The notes under the pieces: generated by a model
What the model was told of the DNA's origin: nothing
What the model saw: only the letters and a program-made list of their open reading frames with translations
Databases searched by the model: none
NCBI GenBank assembly: GCA_001792895.1
Contig: MARA01000099.1
Span: forward strand, 1 to 34,228
Direction: 5' to 3'
From: Lentinus brumalis
Taxonomy: Eukaryota > Basidiomycota > Agaricomycetes > Polyporales > Polyporaceae
Length of the DNA: 34,228 nt
In this document: positions 28,757-34,228 of the stretch, piece by piece
How positions within the stretch are numbered: position 1 is the stretch's first letter
How the letters are laid out: the number at the start of each line of letters is the position of its first letter
Made by a program: the position numbers and the translations under genes

Positions 28757-29301
28757 ATGTTAACAATTTTAAATAATTTTTATTTGAAGTAACTTCAAAT
28801 TTTTATATTCTTTTTGATTCACCTATCTTTAATAGTATACTTACTGTATCTATTTTAGTATTGATTGGTTTTATTATTTTATCATCTGGTATTGGTGGCC
28901 GAATTATTAAAGGCGCTAAGGATGCCTCAGCTATAGGTGCTGGTGTTGCAAGTATTTACACAGCCTATAAAACAGCGAGTGGTGGAAATAATTAATAATA
29001 AGGACGATAAGAAGGATGATAAGAAGGACGATACGAAGGATGATAAGAAGGATGATAAGAAGGATGATAAGAAGGATGATACTACTACTAATAGCTCAGT
29101 AAAAGTTAATTCTTTTTTTTATTTTCTATATTGTCTAACTTAGAAACAGGTAATAGTTCTTTAAATCAATTTGCTTTTGGTATTTTTATTTTAAGCATTA
29201 CAGGTTTACTTTGTTTTTTAAATATTTCTTTTTATTTAATATCTTATTATTTAATTCAGAAAGGTAATTATGAAAACAAATATCCTAGGTTTAGAAACTA
29301 A
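28757..29301 (+). CDS. Unrecognised two-helix membrane protein with (KKDD)n linker
   Basis: I do not recognise this protein. It starts MLTILNNFY, echoing the cox2 start MLSILNTIY with a matching leader. After a missing T near 28790 comes a membrane helix (SILTVSILVLIGFIILSSG), a small-residue segment (KGAKDASAIGAGVASIYTAY) and KTASGG. After another one-base shift near 28995, seven 12-nt repeats (29000-29083) encode KDDK units, then TTTNSSVKV. A third shift in a T-run near 29112 leads to a second helix (FGIFILSITGLLCFLNISFY) and a basic end KYPRFRN, stop 29299-29301. About 180 residues if the three indels are errors. No LAGLIDADG or GIY-YIG motif. Confidence 0.6.
29000..29083 (+). repeat. Seven 12-nt tandem repeats encoding KDDK
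   Basis: Unit AAGGAYGATAAG, seven copies end to end. Units 1 and 3 have GAC for GAT, unit 3 ends ACG and unit 7 ends ACT. Changes at the third codon positions are silent (GAC/GAT both Asp), and the array length is a multiple of three throughout. This supports a coding role rather than simple slippage noise. Confidence 0.92.
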
Positions 29302-29322
29302 TTATTATTAATAAATATTTCA

Positions 29323-29487
29323 ATGTTTAATTTGACAATTGAAATATTATATGTTTCATATGTTTACTTTCGTTGTAGTATCATCATTTTTTTTTTGTTG
29401 TTTAAGTATACACTTATCTTATTATTCGTTTTCATTTTATATAAGTACCTCTCTTACTTAGCTAGCGACAAAGCTAGACTTGGATAG
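29323..29487 (+). CDS. Small hydrophobic ORF
   Basis: 54 residues, starting MFNLTIEILYVSYVYFRC and continuing with Phe, Leu and Ile-rich sequence, ending YLSYLASDKARLG. One or two membrane segments are likely. It follows the KKDD protein by 21 nt and lies just upstream of the intron 9 core. It may be an extension of that protein through another indel, or not translated at all. Confidence 0.35.
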   Translation: MFNLTIEILYVSYVYFRCSIIIFFLLFKYTLILLFVFILYKYLSYLASDKARLG

Positions 29488-29715
29488 GAGAATTTAGAAT
29501 GTTAAATTAGCCCCATTTTTTATTGTAACATCTTTCTATATGCTGGAAGTTCCTAAAGCTAAATTTCCTTCAAGTCCTTGACGGTTAAATAATTTAGATT
29601 ATACAATGGATTATCAGCAGGAAATATTGTATTCCTTAGACTATGCGAAAGAAATTTAGAGAAACGATCTAATATAAAATATAGTCCAAACCAATTAGAA
29701 ATAATTCGTAAATTG

Positions 29716-29754
29716 TAACTTAAATTCTTCCTAACACTTCTTTAGTTTAGCTGT
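29716..29754 (+). CDS. cox1: cox1 exon j (indels)
   Basis: About 39 nt reading NL-FFP-HFF-LAG with small deletions, for the expected NLTFFPQHFLGLAG. It lies between the core of intron 9 and the GIY-YIG intron 10. Borders follow the T/G rule. Confidence 0.8.
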
Positions 29755-29779
29755 ATGTTCGAATAATCTTGTACAAATG

Positions 29780-30550
29780 AAAATATTATTTTATCTGCTA
29801 TTTCTTTTCCCTTTGGCCCTTTTATAAAACAATCTTTTTAAATGAACCTGAGAGTTTATTATCCTAAATTAAATAAATTTATTGGTACTGATATAGAAAA
29901 GATGTTATCTACCAGTGACTAATTTAATAATGGCCAAATATATATAGTAGTGCTTCTACAGGTTCTACAGATTGCTAAGTTACTTTAACCCAAATGTACT
30001 TTTAAGAAATTACCAATATATAACGCTTAAGAAATATGGCATAATATTTTGCTTACTATTTTAGAGATTTAGGATCATTGCAACAAATATCAAAAGTTTA
30101 TATTAGAGAGAACAATTTTTTAGTTTATTTTACAAAATATTTAGATAGAAATTAAATCTTTCTCCTACAGCAGGTACAACTTTAGGTTTAAACATAATTC
30201 TATTTTAATTAAATAGGAAGGTAGCTTAATCCTCGGGTAAACTTTTTCTCATTCCCTTTTCCTTTTTCTTTGAAAAGGGAGAGGGGATAGTTTATTTCAA
30301 TGCAAAGAGATAAAGGAGTAACAATCTATGTTTGGCACTAAAAAATCTCCTACAACTATTGCTAATTACAAAATTAGTTATGTTTATGAAGCTGAACTCT
30401 AAAATTTTTGGTTATTTCTACAGTTGAGTGCATTAACATTTTAAAAAGGGTAAGATACTTTAACTAAATATTTAGATAGCAAACTTCCTTCTCTCCCCTC
30501 TCCCGAGTCGGCTGTCGGCTAAAGAAAAATTTTCACGAGTACAATTAGAT
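29780..30550 (+). pseudogene. GIY-YIG endonuclease with NUMOD1, heavily frameshifted
   Basis: Landmarks in order but in changing frames: AISFPLGPFIKQSF, a degraded GIY-YIG second half (NGQIYI then SASTGST, about 29930-29975), KKYGI with LTILEDLGSL, a YLDR..NLSP segment and the AGTTLG loop (about 30170-30192), then a NUMOD1-like C terminus (LNSKIFGYF, KGKDTLTKYLD, KIF) ending near 30550. A GC cluster at 30487-30520 interrupts NUMOD1. Too many indels to judge function; sequence quality looks low here. Confidence 0.65.
30487..30520 (+). repeat. GC cluster in intron 10 ORF
   Basis: CCTTCTCTCCCCTCTCCCGA then GTCGGCTGTCGGC: a pyrimidine-rich GC block with doubled GTCGGC, resembling clusters at 5030-5049 and 8247-8285. 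It sits between codons for KYLDSKLP and KIF of the NUMOD1 segment. Confidence 0.65.
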
Positions 30551-30988
30551 TAATTTTTGCTCTATGGTAGAAATTAAAGATACCATTAGTAAATTGGGTG
30601 AATTGCAGAACATCTAGACTGTGGGTGCATAAATCACTATTCTAGGACAATTTGCAGCGAAGTTTATTTCAATACTCCACAGTATAATTTTTTTTAATTA
30701 AGTTCGCTTTTAATACTTGTGTGTAGAAAAACTTCAACGACTGCAAGTGAGTAGTATTAACATAATCTTGCACTCTTTTTACATTATATAGTTAGCGCCA
30801 ATATCCTTAGTAAATTAAGGTACAAATAGGATGAATGACATAGTCTGAACCTTTTACTTTTATAGCACAATAACAGTAGAAATTTTATAGGACTTATATT
30901 TATTTATTTTAATATTTTGTTCCTTATATTTTCCGTATGGAAAGATTCTTAATTACGTTTATAAAGATTGTTTAAGGTTACACAATTG

Positions 30989-31263
30989 ATGCAGAAGAAT
31001 CCCAGATTATCTGATGCTTTTGCAGGATGGAACGCTGTTTCAAGTTTGGATCATTAATTCTGTAGTAGCTACAGTATTATTTGGTTATATTATTTATGAT
31101 ATCTTTGCTAATGGTAAAGCTGTAAATAATAATCTTGGTTAGTCCTTCATACTTTACTTCAATTAATGAATTTAATAATGAAGCACAAAAGCTAATACAT
31201 TAGAATGGCAGTAGCTAGTCCTATTCCATTCATGCATTTAATATGCTACCTGTACAATCTTAA
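30989..31263 (+). CDS. cox1: cox1 last exon (exon k), with indels
   Basis: Encodes, with several one-base gaps, M-RRIPDYPDAFAGWNAVSS, FGS-ISVVATVLFGYIIYDI, FANGKAVNNN, SYFTSINEFNNEAQ, NTLEWAVASPIPF and HAFNMLPVQS, stop TAA 31261-31263. This is a complete cox1 C terminus, so the cox1 reading from 17044 ends normally. Confidence 0.93.
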
Positions 31264-31378
31264 TATTTAATTATAGGATTACATTCCCCTTCCTCCCATT
31301 TTTAATATTAATCTTATTAATTAATACTATTCCTTATTCTTTAGAATATTCAGTCTTTAAATATACTTAATTTCAAAA

Positions 31379-33945
31379 ATGAAAATTATTAATTCATTAA
31401 ATAAAATGAATGTTTTTTTTTTTTATTATTTATATCATTGTTATTGTGCTTTAATCGGTCTTTATTATTATTAATTCAGAAATAACCCCAAAAAAGAAGA
31501 AAAAATGAAAGTATAGCTCTTTCAACATCTCTGATAAATTATTTATCTCTATATTACTATGGATTCAATTGATTCAAGTATAAGTGAATATCAGTTTATT
31601 AATTTAATGTTAAGTTTCTGTCATTTTAATATAGGAGTAGACGGATTTCATTATATTATGTGTTAACAACATTTATAAACCTATAGCCTTATTATCAAAT
31701 TATAAAAATATTTATAAATGTAAAATATTTTTTAATATCTTTTTTAATCTTAGAAACTTTACAATTGATTTGTAGTTCTAGATTTATTTTTATTCTATAT
31801 TTCTTCGAAAGTGTATTACCTATATTTTTATAATTATAATGTATATGGTTCAGGTGTAATAGAATTAGAAAGTGCTTTATTATTCTTTTATATACACTAG
31901 CTGGTATACATTTGAAGTGCCAGCTCTAAATCTGGCTATATGCTGAAACACTTTCTTTATATTATATTAGAAGTCAATCAGCGGAATCTATTATATTATA
32001 GTGTAATAGAGATCTCAGAGTACACGCCAGAAATAGTCTGTTGTAATAGTTTTTTAATATCACAAAAAACCGAAATTTGAATCATTTAACTAATAATTTT
32101 AAATTTAATAGTTATTTGACTGGATTAATCGAAGGTGATGGATTATACATGTACCAAAATCTGAAAGGTCTATTAAAGGGAAACTAAATTATCCTTCAAT
32201 TCATATAGCCTTTCCTTGAAAGATTTACCTTTAGCATTAATAATTCAAAAAAATTTAGGTTTTGGCTCTATAGTTCAGAAAGGAGCAAATGCTTATTATC
32301 TTATTATTAATGATAACAAGGATAATTACTATGGTTAATTTGTTAAATGGTAATATGAGAACTTCTAAAATTTATATTTATATAATTAATTAATTTTCTT
32401 AATTGAAAATAATGAATTAATTTAGTTAGATTACTTTTTGCACTAGCCCTTAGATTCTGATGCTTGGTTATCAGGATTTATTGAAGTGAGGTCATTTCAG
32501 TGTTAGAGCTACTAACTGGAATATCCTAAAGTAGAGTGTAAATTTGAAATAGTTCAAAGCCAAAAAAATTCATTAGGCCAGGACAATATTCGTTTTATCT
32601 GAGTTATCAGAATTTTTAAAAACTCCCATTAAAACTTTTAAACAAAATACACTCATCCTCAAACGACTACGAACTTCAAATTTAGAAAGTAATTTGTTAT
32701 TAATAATTATTTAAATAATTATCCTTTATTCGTTCAAAGTTTCTAGACTTTACAAGTTGTCAGAATTCTTGATTTATTCCGTTCTGGTTTTAAATATTCT
32801 AATGCTGATATATTAGCAAAGTTATTAAACTTAATCCGAAATGATAATAGAACCTTATTTAATTGGGATCATTTAAATAAATTTTACAACTTGACTATTA
32901 AGATATATTCCAAACTACTATGTGAATAGTAGAGTGTTACTCTAAATATTTTTATATATTTTTAGATACAACAAATTTTTACTGGGTACTAAGGGACTTT
33001 TTTATTGTTAGTATTCATGGACCTAGTCTCGTTTACCAATATTTTGTCTCTTATGTTATTAGCTATACTTCAAATATAGTTATGTTGGTTCTACTGATTT
33101 CAATTTATTTCATTAAATAAATAAGTTTAGAAAGTCAAAAAATTTTATGGTTTAGCCTTCTTCTTAGCCTTTGCTGTTAAACCCATTATGGCCATTACAG
33201 TTGGCTTTATAGAGCTCATGCTGATAGTCCTTTAGCAGGATCTATTTTATTAGCAGGAACTATTTTAAAATTTGAACTACGGATATATCAGAGTTTTATA
33301 TTAATTACCAGTGCTTCTCATTATTTGGACCATTAGTGAAACTATTGCTGTAGTTACTTTAATTATTCATCTTTAGCTACTATAATTCAACAAGATACTA
33401 AATCTCTAATAGCTTATTCAGTATAGCACACATGGGTAGTTATATTAGGTTTATTTTCTAATACTATTCAAGGTATTGAAGGTGCTATTTTATTATCTTT
33501 AGCTCACGGTTTTTTTTCTCCAGCTTTATTTATTTGTGTAGGTGGTGTAATTTATAAGACGGTACAAGAATTATTCACTATTGAGAGGTTTAGTGATTTA
33601 TGCCTGTATTTACTATTTTATTCTTTATATTTACTTTAGCTAATACTGGAATTCCTTTATCTTTAATTTCTTAGGGGAACAATTATTTATTGGTATATGG
33701 AATAAAAGTCCAATAATAGGCAATAGGTGCAACGGTATTGTATTTTTGCTTGTTATTCTATCTATTTATTAATAGATTATCTTATGGATTATATTCTCTC
33801 ATTTAAACCTGTTCAAGATATTACTAGATTAGAATTTAATTTATTAATAGCTTTATTAATACTACTATCTTATTTGGTATCTCCTAATGTCATATTAGAT
33901 TCTCTTCATTTAGCTGTAAGTACTTTATTATATATAATAATTTAG
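31379..33945 (+). CDS. nad4: NADH dehydrogenase subunit 4 (two exons, many indels)
   Basis: Complex I membrane subunit. Exon 1 (about 31379-31914) reads KSIALSTSLIN, FDSSISEYQFIN, LSFCHFNIGVDG, LLTTFI-PIALLSNYKN, LISFLILETLQL, FYIFFESVLPIF, FFYTLAG. Exon 2 (about 33048-33945) reads YVGSTDFN, LESQKILW, RAHADSPLAGSILLAGTILK, QDTKSLIAYSSIAHMG, SNTIQGIEGAILLSLAHGF, SPALFICVGGVIY, NTGIPLSLNFLGEQL, then cleanly KPVQDITRLEFNLLIALLIL to the stop at 33943-33945. The start is uncertain: ATG 31379 is the first usable one, and the N terminus is blurred by T-runs. Single-base indels are so frequent that raw-read error is the likely cause. Confidence 0.88.
31915..33047 (+). mobile_element. nad4 group IB intron, paralogue of cox1 intron 2
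   Basis: Inserted after CTAGCTGGT (LAG). Guide CCAGCT (31920-31925) pairs with exon AGCTGG. Core: GGCTATATGCTGAAACAC, AGTCAATCAGCGGAATC, GAGATCTCAGAGTACACG, AAGATATATTCCAAAC (about 32899-32915). The 3' border is approximate. Closely similar to cox1 intron 2 in core, site and ORF. Confidence 0.8.
32094..32895 (+). pseudogene. LAGLIDADG_1 remnant in nad4 intron
   Basis: Matches the cox1 intron 2 gene piece by piece in different frames: SYLTGLIEGDG (motif 1), KGN/KLNYPSIHIAF, LIIQKNLGFGS, NMRTSKIYIY, WLSGFIE (motif 2), KIVQSQKNSLGQDNI, and DNRTLFNWDHLNKFYNL near the S element. At least six breaks. The parallel order with the cox1 copy shows common ancestry. Confidence 0.7.
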
Positions 33946-34228
33946 GAGTTTTGGCTATCCCCTCCCTTATTTTTTTTTCTGTAGGGTAGGGCCCCGGTAA
34001 AGGTTATTAAAAATATCTTTTTACCTATTATATACATTCCCCTATAAAAATGAGTATGATCAATAAATGTAAAAGAGGTATTAAAAAGCCTGGCGGCATA
34101 AGGGGATATCTGATATTGGTAATCAATTGTAGTTGCATTAAGTATGATAGTTCGAGTTATCTATCTCAATACTATATTAAATTATAGCCAGGTGGCCTAA
34201 AGTATTCATATTTATTATTTTTTTCTTA
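33946..34228. other. Intergenic tail after nad4
   Basis: AT-rich with a GC-rich spot (GTAGGGTAGGGCCCCGGTA, about 33984-34002). A tRNA-like segment near 34102-34168 is listed separately. No ORF recognised. Confidence 0.5.
34102..34168 (+). tRNA. Possible tRNA, imperfect
   Basis: GGGGATA can pair with the TATCTC near 34163-34167 in part. TGAT-ATTGGTA-ATCA is a perfect 4-bp D-arm with TGG in its loop. A T-loop-like TTCGAGT follows (34151-34157). The anticodon arm pairs poorly; CAT (Met) or TGC (Ala) could be the anticodon depending on an indel. The end of the window seems to carry sequencing errors, which would explain the fit. Tentative. Confidence 0.3.

Larger units (their letters stand above)
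28113..29715 (+). mobile_element. cox1 intron 9, group IB intron without endonuclease
   Basis: Core at 29534-29697: CTATATGCTGGAAGTTCC, TTATCAGCAGGAAATATTG, TTCCTTAGACTATGCG, AAAATATAGTCCAAAC. The ~1.4 kb between the 5' splice site and the core holds a cox2 5' fragment, an unrecognised membrane-protein ORF and a small hydrophobic ORF, and no homing endonuclease. Ends in G at 29715. Confidence 0.82.
29755..30988 (+). mobile_element. cox1 intron 10, group I
   Basis: Core at about 30597-30852: GGTGAATTGCAGAACATC, CAATTTGCAGCGAAGT, CTTCAACGACTGCAAGTGAG, GACATAGTCTGAACC. This is the same core class as the omega and ~L2585 rnl introns. Ends in G at 30988. Confidence 0.82.

Noticed and set aside
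29000..29083. Short tandem repeats as a CRISPR-like array
   Set aside because: Units are 12 nt, contiguous, without spacers, and code for KDDK in one frame.

Overview
The window is fungal mitochondrial DNA: very AT-rich, with respiratory-chain and rRNA genes cut up by group I introns that carry homing endonuclease genes. The readable cox1, nad4 and cox3 exons look most like Basidiomycota, probably Agaricomycetes (for example the cox1 tail FHAFNMLPVQS and the segment LAGGITML after splicing). Tryptophan is TGG wherever it can be read. No eukaryotic nuclear or bacterial genes are seen.

Left part (1-8.8 kb): large-subunit rRNA gene (rnl). A ~1.64 kb inverted repeat (1-1643 and 5482-7128) holds rnl domain V and an omega-type intron. 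The spacer (1644-5481) carries, on the minus strand, a 24-nt rnl mini-exon, three intron units (a truncated L1923 group I intron with an I-CreI-like endonuclease, an I-OnuI-like intron near L1951, and a group II intron near L2066 with a LAGLIDADG gene) and further rnl exon. The plus strand continues from the right arm through the omega intron (L2449, broken I-SceI-like gene), an exon, an intron near L2585 (intact LAGLIDADG_2 gene) and the 3' end of rnl. The 5' two thirds of rnl is absent.

Middle (9.2-17 kb): cox3 (one frameshift near the start, altered tail), nad4L overlapping nad5 by one base, and the first four nad5 exons with three introns. The intron after nad5 exon 4 opens in nad5 but ends in cox1, so nad5 loses its 3' exons and cox1 its 5' exons. 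This is either a real recombination between paralogous introns or an assembly join.

Right part (17-34.2 kb): eleven cox1 exons (one only 11 nt) separated by ten introns, 14.2 kb in all, then nad4 with one intron. Intron ORFs are GIY-YIG, LAGLIDADG_1 and LAGLIDADG_2 types, including a 576-residue LAGLIDADG_1/LAGLIDADG_2 fusion. cox1 intron 9 has no recognisable endonuclease. It carries the 5' end of cox2 and an unrecognised two-membrane-segment protein with a repeated KKDD linker.

Many genes are broken by single-base indels, mostly in homopolymers and increasingly towards the right end. That is typical of a poorly polished long-read assembly, so most pseudogene calls here are provisional. Short GC-rich repeats (clusters and hairpins) interrupt several intron ORFs.
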